Positions 18,290 through 28,305 of a stretch of DNA of 64,000 bases are shown piece after piece (position 1 is the first letter of the stretch; each line of letters opens with the position of its first letter). The position numbers and the translations under genes were made by a program. Below the pieces are notes generated by a model. That model ran no database searches and had not been told where the DNA came from. It saw only the letters and a list, made by a program, of their open reading frames with translations. Source of the stretch: Paracoccaceae bacterium (GTDB lineage Bacteria > Pseudomonadota > Alphaproteobacteria > Rhodobacterales > Rhodobacteraceae); contig JAAFAB010000005.1 of the NCBI GenBank assembly GCA_018222585.1, positions 1-64,000 on the forward strand, in the 5' to 3' direction.

Positions 18290-18303
18290 CTGACCCAGGT
18301 CAG
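18290..18303. promoter_or_regulatory. operator 1, CTGAC-N4-GTCAG
   Basis: CTGACCCAGGTCAG, an exact inverted repeat upstream of the MarR-GNAT gene. A second copy with the same half-sites lies 40 bases downstream, about four helical turns, so two bound dimers would face the same side of the DNA. Likely binding site for the MarR-type domain of the adjacent gene. Confidence 0.7.
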
Positions 18304-18329
18304 ATACATATTGACCGCGCCGTGATTAC

Positions 18330-18343
18330 CTGACTTATGTCAG
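18330..18343. promoter_or_regulatory. operator 2, CTGAC-N4-GTCAG, overlapping the start codon
   Basis: CTGACTTATGTCAG shares both half-sites with operator 1 and covers the ATG at 18337. A possible -35 element TTGACC (18311-18316) lies 17 bases before CTTATG (18334-18339), so a protein bound here would block the promoter. Fits negative autoregulation. Confidence 0.7.
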
Positions 18344-19224
18344 CCATCATGAGCACCGATCCCGTCTCCCGCTATCGCCGTTTCAGCCGCGCCGTCACGT
18401 CAGAAGTCGGTGCGCTGGATCATTCCTTCCTCGGCCGGGGCCGCCCCCTGGGCACCGCGCGCGTCCTCAATGCCATCGGTCATGGCCGCTGCGAGGTCGC
18501 GGCGATCCGCGATTACCTGCGCCTGGATTCCGGGCTGCTCAGCCGCCTTCTGCGCAGCCTCGAGGCCGAGGGGCTGATCACCACGGCGCCCGATCCCCAG
18601 GACGCCCGCGCCCGCATCGCCACCCTGACCGAGGCCGGCGCTGCCGAGTTCCGCGCCTACGAGGAGATCTCGGACCAGCGTGCGACCGAGGCCCTGGCCC
18701 GCCATCCCCGTCCCGAGGCCCTGCTGGCGGCCATGGATCTGGTCGCCTCCGCCCTCGGGCGCGACCGCATCACCTTCGACGAGGTCGATCCACGCAGCGA
18801 GGCGGCGCGCTACTGCCTCGGCGAATACTACGCCGAACTCGCCCGCCGCTTCGACACCGGCTTCGATGTCTCGCTGTCCCGCGATCCCGAGGCGACGGAC
18901 ATGATCGCCCCGCGCGGCAGCTTCCTGCTGGCGATGTCGGACGGGCTTCCCATCGGCTGCGTCGGGTTGAAGGGCCAGGGCGGACCGCTGGCCGAGATCA
19001 AGCGGCTGTGGATCGCGCCGTCGGCACGTGGCCTCGGGCTGTCGCGCCGCCTGATGTCCGAGATCGAGGCGCGCGCCCGCGCCCTGCGGATCACCACCCT
19101 GCGGCTCGACACCAACTCGGCGCTGCCGGAGGCGGTGGCGCTCTACCGCAACAGCGGATGGCGCGAGATCGACCGCTTCAACGACGACCCCTATCCAGAT
19201 CATTTCTTTGAGAAAAACCTGTAG
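18337..19224 (+). CDS. MarR-type regulator fused to GNAT acetyltransferase
   Basis: 295 residues. Residues 5-140 form a MarR winged helix (GHGRCEVAAIRDYLRLDSGL, LLRSLEAEGLITTAPDPQDA, RIATLTEAG); residues about 150-295 form a GNAT domain with the acetyl-CoA loop in APSARGLGLSRRLM and ALYRNSGWREIDRFNDDPY near the end. Such fusions are known in proteobacteria; the acceptor substrate is unknown. The first ATG lies inside operator 2 and has no clear ribosome site; the ATG at 18349 (MSTDPVSRY) would fit a leaderless message from the putative promoter. Self-control by the two upstream palindromes is likely. Confidence 0.85.
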   Translation: MSAIMSTDPVSRYRRFSRAVTSEVGALDHSFLGRGRPLGTARVLNAIGHGRCEVAAIRDYLRLDSGLLSRLLRSLEAEGLITTAPDPQDARARIATLTEAGAAEFRAYEEISDQRATEALARHPRPEALLAAMDLVASALGRDRITFDEVDPRSEAARYCLGEYYAELARRFDTGFDVSLSRDPEATDMIAPRGSFLLAMSDGLPIGCVGLKGQGGPLAEIKRLWIAPSARGLGLSRRLMSEIEARARALRITTLRLDTNSALPEAVALYRNSGWREIDRFNDDPYPDHFFEKNL

Positions 19225-19339
19225 GTGTATCGGCCCGGTCAGACCCGGTCGGGCTGAACGGGCACCTGGGAAGACCGGCCGCTGAGCCAGAGCGGTGCGC
19301 TTGGATTGCGCGCCCTGCCGTCGCGCGCGCCCCGCCCCC

Positions 19340-22300
19340 TCAGCCCTTCGCGGCGGCTTTCTTCTTCTCGACCTCGACCTCGACCACCTTCTCGGCCAGA
19401 TCGCGGGCGATGGCAAAGGCGCCCTTGATGCGGTCGGTCTCGCTCTTCCAGTCGCGGCGGATGACGATCTTGTTGTCCTTCACCTTGGCCAGGCCGCGCT
19501 GGTCGCGGATGAATTCCACCAGCCCCTCGGGCGAGGCGAACTTGTCGTTGTGGAACTGGATCGTGGCGCCCTTCGGCCCGCCGTCCAGCTTGGCGATCCC
19601 GGCCCGCTTGCACATCGCCTTGATGCGCACGACCAGCAGCAGGGTGTTGACCTCCTTCGGCAGCTTGCCGAAACGGTCGATCAACTCGGCGGCGAAGCCC
19701 TCCAGCTCGACCTTCCTGGTAAGCCCCGAAAGGCGACGGTAGAGGCCGAGGCGCAGGTCGAGGTCGGGCACATAATCCTCGGGGATCAGCACCGGCACGC
19801 CCAGGTTGATCTGCGGCGCCCATTGCTCGTTGTCGTCGCTCAGGCCCTCGGCCTCGCCCGAGCGGATCTTGGCGATCGCCTCCTCCAGCATGGTCTGGTA
19901 AAGCTCGTAGCCCACGTCGCGCATGTTGCCCGACTGCTCTTCGCCCAGCAGGTTGCCGGCGCCGCGGATATCCAGATCCTGCGAGGCCAGGGTGAACCCT
20001 GCGCCGAGCGTGTCGAGAGAGCCCAGAACCCGCAGCCGCTTTTGCGCCGTGTCGGTCAGGGGGGCGCGGGGTTTGGTGGTCAGGTAGGCATAGGCGCGGG
20101 TCTTGGCGCGGCCCACCCGGCCCCGGATCTGGTAGAGCTGCGCCAGCCCGAACATGTCGGCGCGATGCACCACCATCGTGTTGGCGCGCGGGATGTCGAG
20201 GCCGCTTTCCACGATGGTCGTGGCCAGCAGCACGTCGAACTTGCCGTCGTAGAAGGCATTCATCCGCTTGTCGAGATCACCGGCAGCCATGCCGCCGTGC
20301 GCGGTGACGTAAGTCACTTCGGGCACCTGGGTTTTCAGGAAGTCCTCGATCTCGGCCAGGTCGCTGACCCGGGGCACGACAAAGAAGCTCTGGCCGCCCC
20401 GGTAGTGCTCGCGCAGCAGGGCCTCGCGGATGGTCACGGCGTCGAATTCGCTGACATAGGTGCGGATCGCCAGGCGGTCGATGGGCGGGGTGCCGATGAT
20501 CGACAGGTCGCGCACCCCCGACAGGCTGAGCTGCAGGGTACGCGGAATCGGTGTCGCGGTCAGGGTCAGCACATGGACATCGGTGCGCAGCTGCTTGAGC
20601 CGCTCCTTGTGGCCGACGCCGAAACGCTGCTCCTCGTCGACGATCAGCAGGCCGAGGTTCTTGAAGCGGATGTTCTTGGCCAGCAGCGCATGGGTGCCGA
20701 CAGCGATATCGACGGTGCCATCGGCGATGCCGTTGCGGGTACGCGTTGCATCCGATGCATTAACAAAGCGCGACAAGGGGCTGACCTGAATGGGAAAACC
20801 ACGGAACCTCTCGGCAAATCCCTGGTAGTGCTGACGGGCCAGCAGCGTGGTCGGCGCAATCACCGCCACCTGCACGCCGGACATGGCGGCCGCGAAGGCC
20901 GCACGCAGGGCGACCTCGGTCTTGCCAAAGCCCACGTCGCCGCAGACCAGCCGGTCCATCGGATGCCCCGAGGCCATGTCGGACAGAACGTCCTCGATGG
21001 CGCCCAGCTGGTCGTCGGTCTCCTGGTAGGGGAAACGGGCGAGGAAGCCGTTCCACTCGGCCTCGGGCGGCTCCAGCATCGGCGCGCGACGCAGGGCGCG
21101 CTCGGCGGCCACGCGGATCAGCCGGTCGGCCATCTCGCGGATGCGTTCCTTCAGCTTGGCCTTCTTGGCCTGCCAGGCGCCGCCGCCGAGCTTGTCCAGC
21201 AGGCCCTCCTCGTGGCCGTAACGCGACAGCAGCTCGATGTTCTCGACCGGCAGGTAGAGCCGGGCATTCTCGGCATATTCCAGCAGCAGGCATTCATGGG
21301 CGGCCCCCGCGGCGGTGATCACCTCCAGCCCGTGATAGCGCCCGATGCCATGATCGACGTGGACCACAAGGTCACCAGGGCTGAGGCTCTGCGCCTCGGT
21401 CAGGAAGTTCTCGGCCCGCCGCTTCCTGCGCGCCGAGCGGATCAGCCGGTCGCCCAGCACGTCCTGCTCCGAGATCACCGTCAGCGGGCGGTCGTGCCAG
21501 CGCCCTTCGAAGCCGTGTTCCAGCGGCCAGACCGCCAGGTGCAGCCCCGACTTGCCGATCCGCGCCGCATCCTTGACGGGAATGGCCTCGACAATCCCCT
21601 CGTCGGAGATCAGCCCTTCAAGCCGCTCGCGCGCGCCCTCGGAATAGGAGGCGACGACCACCGGGCCCTGCTTGAGCTTAACCTTAAGATGATCAGCCAA
21701 AGATTTGAAAAGGCTTACATTCTCAAGCTGGCGTTCGGGCGAGAAGTTGCGTCCGATGCGGCCGCCCGCATCCAGCACACCCGGCCCGGGCGACTGTGCC
21801 AGTGGCGAGAGCTGCAGCACCCGACGGGCGGCCACCTGGGCTTCCCAGGCGGCATCATCGAGATAGAGCAGCCCCGGCGGCACGGGCTTGTAGACCGAAT
21901 CCATCCGGCCCCGGTCGGCCATGGCGATGCGGCGGGTCTCGTACTGGTCGGCGATGGTCTCCCAGCGGGACAGGCGGGCGGGCGTGGTCTGGTCGTCCAG
22001 CGTGATCGTCGCCTGCGGCAGGTAGTCGAAGAGGGTTTCCAGCCGCTCGTGGAAGAAGGGCAGCCAGTGCTCCATCCCCTGCTGCTTGCGCCCGGCGCTG
22101 ACCGCCTCGTAGAGCGGATCATCGGTGCCGGCGGCGCCGAACTCGATGCGGTAGTTCTGGCGGAAGCGGGTGATCGCGGGCTCGTCCAGGATCACCTCGC
22201 TGACCGGCGCCAGCTCGACCATGTCGAGCTTGTCGGTGGTGCGCTGCGTGCCCGCATCGAAACCGCGCGCGCCGTCCAGCACATCGCCGAAGAGATCCAG

Positions 22301-22822
22301 CCGCACCGGACCGGAGGGACCGGGTGGGAAGATGTCGATGATGCCGCCGCGCACGGCGTAATCGCCCGGCTCGGCCACCGACTGCGTCTGCGAAAACCCC
22401 ATGCGGACGAGGAAGTTGCGCAGGGCCGCCTCGTCGATGCGATCGCCGACGCGGGCCTGGAAGGCGGCATCGCGCAATACCTCGCGCGCCGGGATCCGCT
22501 GGGTCGCGGCGTTCAGCGTGGTCAGCAGGATGAACTGCCCCGGCATCCCGTGCACCAGCCCCGCCAGCGTCGCCATCCGCGTGGCCGAGATATCGGCATT
22601 GGGCGACACCCGGTCATAGGGCAGGCAATCCCAGCCCGGGAAGGTCAGCACCGGCATCTGCGGCGCAAAGAAGCGCAATGCATCGGCCATGGCGGCCATG
22701 CGCTTGTCGTCGCGCGCGACATGCACCAGCGGCACGCCCCGCGTCTCGATCTCGCGGATCAGCAGCGCGGCGTCGTAGCCCTCGGGCGCCCCGCCGAGGG
22801 TGAAATGTGTCTGCTCTGCCAT
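19340..22822 (-). CDS. mfd: Mfd transcription-repair coupling factor
   Basis: 1160 residues, the usual Mfd length. It dislodges RNA polymerase stalled at lesions and recruits UvrA. Order: UvrB-homology region (AALLIREIETRGVPLVHVAR, FPGWDCLPYDRVSPN), the RNA-polymerase-interacting CarD-like domain (LSPGDLVVHVDHGIGRYHGL), the helicase with Walker A VCGDVGFGKTEVALRA, motif II VDEEQRFGVGHKE and motif III LTATPIPRTLQLSL, then the TRG region and a C-terminal domain ending in a charged lysine/glutamate/alanine tail. It is downstream of a membrane-protein gene on the same strand, four bases away. Confidence 0.97.
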   Translation of the reverse strand: MAEQTHFTLGGAPEGYDAALLIREIETRGVPLVHVARDDKRMAAMADALRFFAPQMPVLTFPGWDCLPYDRVSPNADISATRMATLAGLVHGMPGQFILLTTLNAATQRIPAREVLRDAAFQARVGDRIDEAALRNFLVRMGFSQTQSVAEPGDYAVRGGIIDIFPPGPSGPVRLDLFGDVLDGARGFDAGTQRTTDKLDMVELAPVSEVILDEPAITRFRQNYRIEFGAAGTDDPLYEAVSAGRKQQGMEHWLPFFHERLETLFDYLPQATITLDDQTTPARLSRWETIADQYETRRIAMADRGRMDSVYKPVPPGLLYLDDAAWEAQVAARRVLQLSPLAQSPGPGVLDAGGRIGRNFSPERQLENVSLFKSLADHLKVKLKQGPVVVASYSEGARERLEGLISDEGIVEAIPVKDAARIGKSGLHLAVWPLEHGFEGRWHDRPLTVISEQDVLGDRLIRSARRKRRAENFLTEAQSLSPGDLVVHVDHGIGRYHGLEVITAAGAAHECLLLEYAENARLYLPVENIELLSRYGHEEGLLDKLGGGAWQAKKAKLKERIREMADRLIRVAAERALRRAPMLEPPEAEWNGFLARFPYQETDDQLGAIEDVLSDMASGHPMDRLVCGDVGFGKTEVALRAAFAAAMSGVQVAVIAPTTLLARQHYQGFAERFRGFPIQVSPLSRFVNASDATRTRNGIADGTVDIAVGTHALLAKNIRFKNLGLLIVDEEQRFGVGHKERLKQLRTDVHVLTLTATPIPRTLQLSLSGVRDLSIIGTPPIDRLAIRTYVSEFDAVTIREALLREHYRGGQSFFVVPRVSDLAEIEDFLKTQVPEVTYVTAHGGMAAGDLDKRMNAFYDGKFDVLLATTIVESGLDIPRANTMVVHRADMFGLAQLYQIRGRVGRAKTRAYAYLTTKPRAPLTDTAQKRLRVLGSLDTLGAGFTLASQDLDIRGAGNLLGEEQSGNMRDVGYELYQTMLEEAIAKIRSGEAEGLSDDNEQWAPQINLGVPVLIPEDYVPDLDLRLGLYRRLSGLTRKVELEGFAAELIDRFGKLPKEVNTLLLVVRIKAMCKRAGIAKLDGGPKGATIQFHNDKFASPEGLVEFIRDQRGLAKVKDNKIVIRRDWKSETDRIKGAFAIARDLAEKVVEVEVEKKKAAAKG

Positions 22823-22826
22823 GGCC

Positions 22827-23345
22827 TCAGCCCCCTAGTACGCCCAGAGAGGCGTTGACATACATGCCCCAGAACGAGGTGACCAGCACCGCCATCATGC
22901 CGATCGCCTGGATCGCCATGCGCAGCCCCCGCAAGCGGGAATAAAGCTGCTCGACGGTCAGTTCCTGCAGGGCGATCCGCCGTGCCGTGCGCACCGACAG
23001 CAGCCAGACCAGGCTGAGCGGCAGCGCGATCAGGAACAGCGCCTGGCAGAATTCGATCCAGTAGTAGAAGCCCAGGATGCCCAGCACCGTCAGCAGGAAG
23101 CTCATCACCCCCACCACGATCTCGCCGGCATTGTCGGCGATGTAGAGCATCCGGTTGGCATTGATCCGCACGAGGTCGCGCAGGTCGGCCTCGATCTGTC
23201 CGCCCTTCCGGCGCGCCCGCATCACCAAGTCGAAGGGCACGCCAAGGATCCAGTGGCTCGCCGAGGACCAGACCACCGCGAGCGCGATCCAGAACCAGAG
23301 GTTGGAGAAGGAGCGCAAGTCGATCAGTTCGAAAATCGTGGCCAT
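22827..23345 (-). CDS. membrane protein of unknown function upstream of mfd
   Basis: 172 residues from the ATG at 23345 (MATIFELIDLRSFSNLWFW). Three hydrophobic stretches are visible: LWFWIALAVVWSSASHWIL, VVGVMSFLLTVLGILGFYYW and ALFLIALPLSLVWLL, plus a fourth near the C-terminus (AIQAIGMMAVLVTSFWGMYV). From memory, homologues in Rhodobacterales are sometimes labelled as a component of the SufBCD complex; nothing in the sequence supports that. It ends four bases before the mfd start and is divergent from hemB. Confidence 0.7.
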   Translation of the reverse strand: MATIFELIDLRSFSNLWFWIALAVVWSSASHWILGVPFDLVMRARRKGGQIEADLRDLVRINANRMLYIADNAGEIVVGVMSFLLTVLGILGFYYWIEFCQALFLIALPLSLVWLLSVRTARRIALQELTVEQLYSRLRGLRMAIQAIGMMAVLVTSFWGMYVNASLGVLGG

Positions 23346-23402
23346 CCCGCTCACGGGGCAACTTCCTTTCAGTCGGGCTTCGTCGCTCTCTGCCCGATAT
23401 AG

Positions 23403-24542
<1,140 letters not shown>

Positions 24543-24703
24543 GTGGAAACCCGCCCTTTTCGGGGATCGGGGGATCAACACTTGGTGACAGTCCGCGCGC
24601 GGACCGCTATGAATAGGGCCATAACAAGCCGGTTCACCGGCAGAGGCAGCATTCAGGGTCCGGGCATGGCAAAGGCCGCAGGACCGGGCAGAAGGGCAGA
24701 GAA

Positions 24704-25267
24704 ATGACCCAATTCACGCGACGTGCGTTCACCCTTTCCGCGCTGGCCGCCGTGCCGGCGCTCAGCGCCTGTTCGGGCAACGGCTTCAACAACAACGGCG
24801 GCGCCAAGATCGACGCCCGCGTCGACGCCACCCTGGCGCAGATGTATTCGCAGTTTCCCCAGACCCGCGACCTGGCGCAGAAGAGCGCCGGGATGCTGGT
24901 CATGCCCCTGCTGACCGAGGCCGGGCTGGGCGTCGGCGGCGGCTACGGGCGCGGCGCCCTGCGGGTCGGCGGCACCACGGTCGACTACTACTCGGCCACC
25001 CGGGCCAATATCGGCATCCAGATCGGTGCCCAGCAATATGCCCACGTGCTGTTCTTCATGACCCAGGAGGCGCTGCAGGACTTCCGCCTCAACGACGGCT
25101 GGGCGGCCGGGGCCGACGCGGACATCGTCTTCTCGAACCAGGGCGAGACGATCCGTGCCGAGACCACCACCGCGCTGGCCCCCGTGGTCGCGGTGATCTT
25201 CGCCCATGCCGGCCTGCGCGTCGGCGCCACCATCGAGGGCCTGAAGTATTCGCGCATCATTCCCTGA
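24704..25267 (+). CDS. SYLF-domain (YSC84-like) lipoprotein, probably Tat-exported
   Basis: 187 residues. The N-terminus TRRAFTLSAL carries a twin-arginine motif, followed by a hydrophobic stretch and the lipobox LSAC with Cys23, so export by Tat and lipid anchoring is likely. The mature part has the SYLF features KSAGMLVMPLLTEAGLGVGG, GGTTVDYYSATRANIGIQIG and a glycine/alanine-rich C-terminal half ending in EGLKYSRIIP. SYLF domains in eukaryotes bind phosphoinositides; the bacterial role is unknown. It ends just before a strong bidirectional terminator. Confidence 0.85.
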   Translation: MTQFTRRAFTLSALAAVPALSACSGNGFNNNGGAKIDARVDATLAQMYSQFPQTRDLAQKSAGMLVMPLLTEAGLGVGGGYGRGALRVGGTTVDYYSATRANIGIQIGAQQYAHVLFFMTQEALQDFRLNDGWAAGADADIVFSNQGETIRAETTTALAPVVAVIFAHAGLRVGATIEGLKYSRIIP

Positions 25268-25300
25268 AGCGGGACCGCCGAAGCAACCGGCATGATGTGA

Positions 25301-25324
25301 AAAGGGCGCCTCGCGGCGCCCTTT
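25301..25324. terminator. bidirectional terminator between SYLF and dctM genes
   Basis: AAAGGGCGCC-TCGC-GGCGCCCTTT is a perfect 10-bp palindrome with a four-base loop and a T-run on the exit side of both strands. It serves the rightward lipoprotein gene and the leftward TRAP operon, which converge here. Confidence 0.9.
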
Positions 25325-25336
25325 CTGCTTTCGGGA

Positions 25337-26620
25337 TCAGAAGCCGCTGACCGCCGGGATCCAGGTCGACAGGACCGGCACGAAGGTGATCAGCAGCAGC
25401 GCCCCGGCCAAGGCCAGGAAGAAGGGCGGCATCTCGCGGATCAGCGTCGTCGGCTTCAGCCCGACGGTCGAGGAGACCACGAAGATCAGGCTGCCCACGG
25501 GCGGTGTCGTCAGGCCGAGCGTCAGGTTGACGATGACGATGATCGCGAAGTGGTTCGGGTCGATGCCAAGCGCCAGGGCGATGGGGGCGAGGATCGGCAC
25601 CAGGATCATCACGCCCGGCAGCGGATCCATGAACAGGCCGAAGACCAGCAGCAGCAGGTTGACCGCCAGCAGGAAGACCACCGGCGACAGGTCCCAGGCG
25701 ATGATCGTCTCGGCCAGCAACTGCGGGATGCCCTCGATGATCAGCACCCAGGCGAAGGCCCGGGCCGCGCCGAGGATCAGCAGCACCGCCCCCGAGGTCA
25801 GCGCCGCGCGCAGCAGGATTGCCGGCAGGTCACGCAGCTTCAGCGAGCGGTAGATGAACATGCCGACGATCAGCGCGTAGAAGACCGCGATGACCGAGGC
25901 CTCGGTCGGTGTGAAGATGCCGAAGCGGATGCCGCCGACGATCAGCAGGATCAGCGACAGCGCCGGCAGGGCATAGACGAAGATGCGGCCGATCTCGGCC
26001 AGCGGCGGCATCGGCTCTCCGCTGACATAGCCGCGTTTCCGGCTGACATAGGCATTGGCCAGAAGCACCATGAAGGTGATCAGGAAGCCCGGCAGGATGC
26101 CCGCCATGAACAGCGAGCCGACAGAGACCTGCTGGTCCTGCATGGCGTAGATGATCATGGTGATCGAGGGCGGGATGATCGGGCCGACCACGGCGCTGGC
26201 GATGGTCAGCGCACCGGCATAGGGGCGGTCGTAGCCGCCCTTTTCCATCATCCGGATCATCATCGAGCCGGGTCCGGCCGCATCGGCCAGGGCACTGCCC
26301 GAGATGCCCGCGAACATCGCCGAGCTGACGACATTGGCATGGCCGAGCCCGCCGCGCAGGTGGCCGACCAGGGATTGCGCCAGGCGCAGCAGCGCCATGG
26401 TGACGGCGCCGCCGGTCATGATCTCGGCTGCGAGGATGAAGAAGGGCACGGCCAGCAGCGGGAAGCTGTCCAGCCCGGCGAACATCTCCTTCACCACCAC
26501 GAGGTGCGGATAGGAAGAGCCGAAGCTGAGCGCGACAAAGACCGCGATCGCCATGGCGAAGGCCACGGGCAGGCCGAGCGCCAGCAGGATGAACAGCGCG
26601 GGAAAGAGGATCTCAGCCAT
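25337..26620 (-). CDS. dctM: TRAP transporter large permease DctM
   Basis: 427 residues from the ATG at 26620 (MAEILFPALFILLALGLP), the 12-helix type large TRAP subunit. It shows LDSFPLLAVPFFILAAEIM, the SAMFAGISGSALADAAG block, IIPPSITMIIYA, EASVIAVFYALIVG and the C-terminal LGIDPNHFAIIVIVNLTLGL and TPPVG segments. It drives sodium-coupled uptake of an organic acid delivered by DctP. The start overlaps the dctQ stop by eight bases. Confidence 0.93.
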   Translation of the reverse strand: MAEILFPALFILLALGLPVAFAMAIAVFVALSFGSSYPHLVVVKEMFAGLDSFPLLAVPFFILAAEIMTGGAVTMALLRLAQSLVGHLRGGLGHANVVSSAMFAGISGSALADAAGPGSMMIRMMEKGGYDRPYAGALTIASAVVGPIIPPSITMIIYAMQDQQVSVGSLFMAGILPGFLITFMVLLANAYVSRKRGYVSGEPMPPLAEIGRIFVYALPALSLILLIVGGIRFGIFTPTEASVIAVFYALIVGMFIYRSLKLRDLPAILLRAALTSGAVLLILGAARAFAWVLIIEGIPQLLAETIIAWDLSPVVFLLAVNLLLLVFGLFMDPLPGVMILVPILAPIALALGIDPNHFAIIVIVNLTLGLTTPPVGSLIFVVSSTVGLKPTTLIREMPPFFLALAGALLLITFVPVLSTWIPAVSGF

Positions 26621-27143
26621 TGGCGCCTCCGGGCAGAGAGGAGATCTCCTCGTCGTCGTGGTCATCGCTGCGCTTGTAGTGGCCGGCGCTAATGAAGGGA
26701 TGGGCGATCAGCAGCAGGTGGATGATCAGCAGTCCGAAGCCGACGGGCATCGCCGCGTAGATGTAGAGGAAGGGCAGCCGCAGCGCGGGTGTCACCTGGT
26801 ACTGCATCCGCTGGGCGTATTGCATCCCGACCTGCACCATGAAGCCGAAGAACAGCAGCAGCGCCAGCACGATGGCGGCGCGCAGCAGCTTCTGGCCGAG
26901 GCTCGGCAGGGCGTCCTGCAGGTTGGTGATCGCCACATGCCCGCCCGAGCGCAGGATCAGCCCGGCCCCGGAGAAGGTCATCCAGATCATCAGGTAGCGC
27001 GCCGCCTCGTCGGCCCAGGGCAGCGAATGCCCGGTCAGGTAGCGCAGCGAGATATTGGCACCGACCACCAGAGTCATGGCGGCCATCATCGCGATCAGCA
27101 CCCAGCCGTTCAGCACGACAAAGTAGTGTTCCAGCTTTTTCAA
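26613..27143 (-). CDS. dctQ: TRAP transporter small permease DctQ
   Basis: 176 residues with four membrane helices and the DctQ signature: ISLRYLTGHSLPWADEAARY, then LMIWMTFSGAGLILRSGGHV and a C-terminal IYAAMPVGFGLLIIHLLLI. It pairs with DctM. The last 20 residues are acidic and soluble (KRSDDHDDEE). It lies between the dctP and dctM genes. Confidence 0.92.
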   Translation of the reverse strand: MKKLEHYFVVLNGWVLIAMMAAMTLVVGANISLRYLTGHSLPWADEAARYLMIWMTFSGAGLILRSGGHVAITNLQDALPSLGQKLLRAAIVLALLLFFGFMVQVGMQYAQRMQYQVTPALRLPFLYIYAAMPVGFGLLIIHLLLIAHPFISAGHYKRSDDHDDEEISSLPGGANG

Positions 27144-27220
27144 AGGAGCCCCCTGAAAGTCACCGGCGCCCCGCAGGGCGCCGATGGTCCGTTGTCATCT
27201 GTCGGTCCGCGCCGTCGTCG

Positions 27221-28201
27221 TCACTCGAAGTTGACGATCGACTGGACCAGGTCCTCGCCGTAGGTCTCGTAGTAGCCTTCATAGGCCGACTTGATCGAGG
27301 CCTGGAACTCGGCCTTTTCCTCGGGCGACAGTTCGTTCACTTCCATGCCGCGCTCTTTCAGCGTGGCGACGCCGCTGGTCTCGACATCATCAACGAAGCC
27401 GCGCATCGCGGTGACGGCCTCGGTCGCCGCAGCCTCGAAGGCCGCTTTCTGATCGTCATCCAGACCTTCCCAGAAGGGCTTGGAGACCAGCAGCATGGCG
27501 GGCGAATAGACGTGACCCGACAGGGTCAGGTACTTCTGCACTTCGTTCAGCTTGACCGAGACGATCACCGACAGCGGGTTTTCCTGCCCGTCGATCACGC
27601 CCTGTTGCAGCGACGAGATCACCTCGGGCCAGGCCATCGGGGTCGGCGCCGCGCCCATGGCGTTGAAGGCCGCCAGGTGAACAGGGTTCTCCATGGTGCG
27701 GATTTTCAGCCCTTCCACGTCCGCGGGGGTGTGGATCGGGTTGCGGTTGTTGGTGATGTGGCGGAAGCCCTGTTCGCCCCAGGCCAGCGCGTGCAGGCCG
27801 ACGTTGTCGAACTTGGCCAGGATGTCCTGACCGATCGGGCCGTCCAGCACCGCGCGGGCGTGGTCGAAGCCGTTGAACAGGAACGGAATGTCGAAGACGC
27901 CGGTTTCCGGCACGAAGTTCGCCAGGGTGCCCGAGGAAACGATGGTCGCCTCGATGGTGCCCAGTTGCAGGCCCTCGATCACCTCACGCTCGCCGCCGAG
28001 GCCGGAGGACGGGAAATGGGTGAAGGTGAAGTCCTCGCCGGTCTCGGCCAGGACGGCCTCCTCGAATGCCTTGGCGGCGACGCCGTAGTGGCTGTCTGCG
28101 GCCAGGGCGTAGCCGATCTTGACTTCGGTCTGGGCAGCGGCCGGAAGGCTGAAGGCGACAAGTGCGCCGGCGGCCAGCAGGCCACGGGTGGTGATGGTCA
28201 T
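27221..28201 (-). CDS. dctP: TRAP transporter substrate-binding protein DctP
   Basis: 326 residues with an N-terminal signal peptide cut near AAA-QTEVKIGYA. It matches the DctP family: HYGVAAKAFEEAVLAETGED, the ligand arginine region VEGLKIRTMENPVHLAAFNA, MGAAPTPMAWPEVISSLQQG and VIDGQENPLSVI. Periplasmic receptor for a carboxylate. It is the first transporter gene, about 100 bases downstream of the dehydrogenase gene. The substrate cannot be read from the sequence. Confidence 0.93.
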   Translation of the reverse strand: MTITTRGLLAAGALVAFSLPAAAQTEVKIGYALAADSHYGVAAKAFEEAVLAETGEDFTFTHFPSSGLGGEREVIEGLQLGTIEATIVSSGTLANFVPETGVFDIPFLFNGFDHARAVLDGPIGQDILAKFDNVGLHALAWGEQGFRHITNNRNPIHTPADVEGLKIRTMENPVHLAAFNAMGAAPTPMAWPEVISSLQQGVIDGQENPLSVIVSVKLNEVQKYLTLSGHVYSPAMLLVSKPFWEGLDDDQKAAFEAAATEAVTAMRGFVDDVETSGVATLKERGMEVNELSPEEKAEFQASIKSAYEGYYETYGEDLVQSIVNFE

Positions 28202-28305
28202 GGAAAAATCCTCCCTTGGATCCTCGGCATTGCTACACAAGCAATTTTCGGGAAGCAACCCGCCCCGGACACGTAGAATATGTCTCCGGGGCGGATTTCA
28301 GGACA

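Noticed and set aside
19295-22858. 1187-residue open frame on the plus strand
   Set aside because: Exact antisense of mfd; composition rich in Gln, His, Arg and Gly, no family motif. It is a GC-driven shadow.
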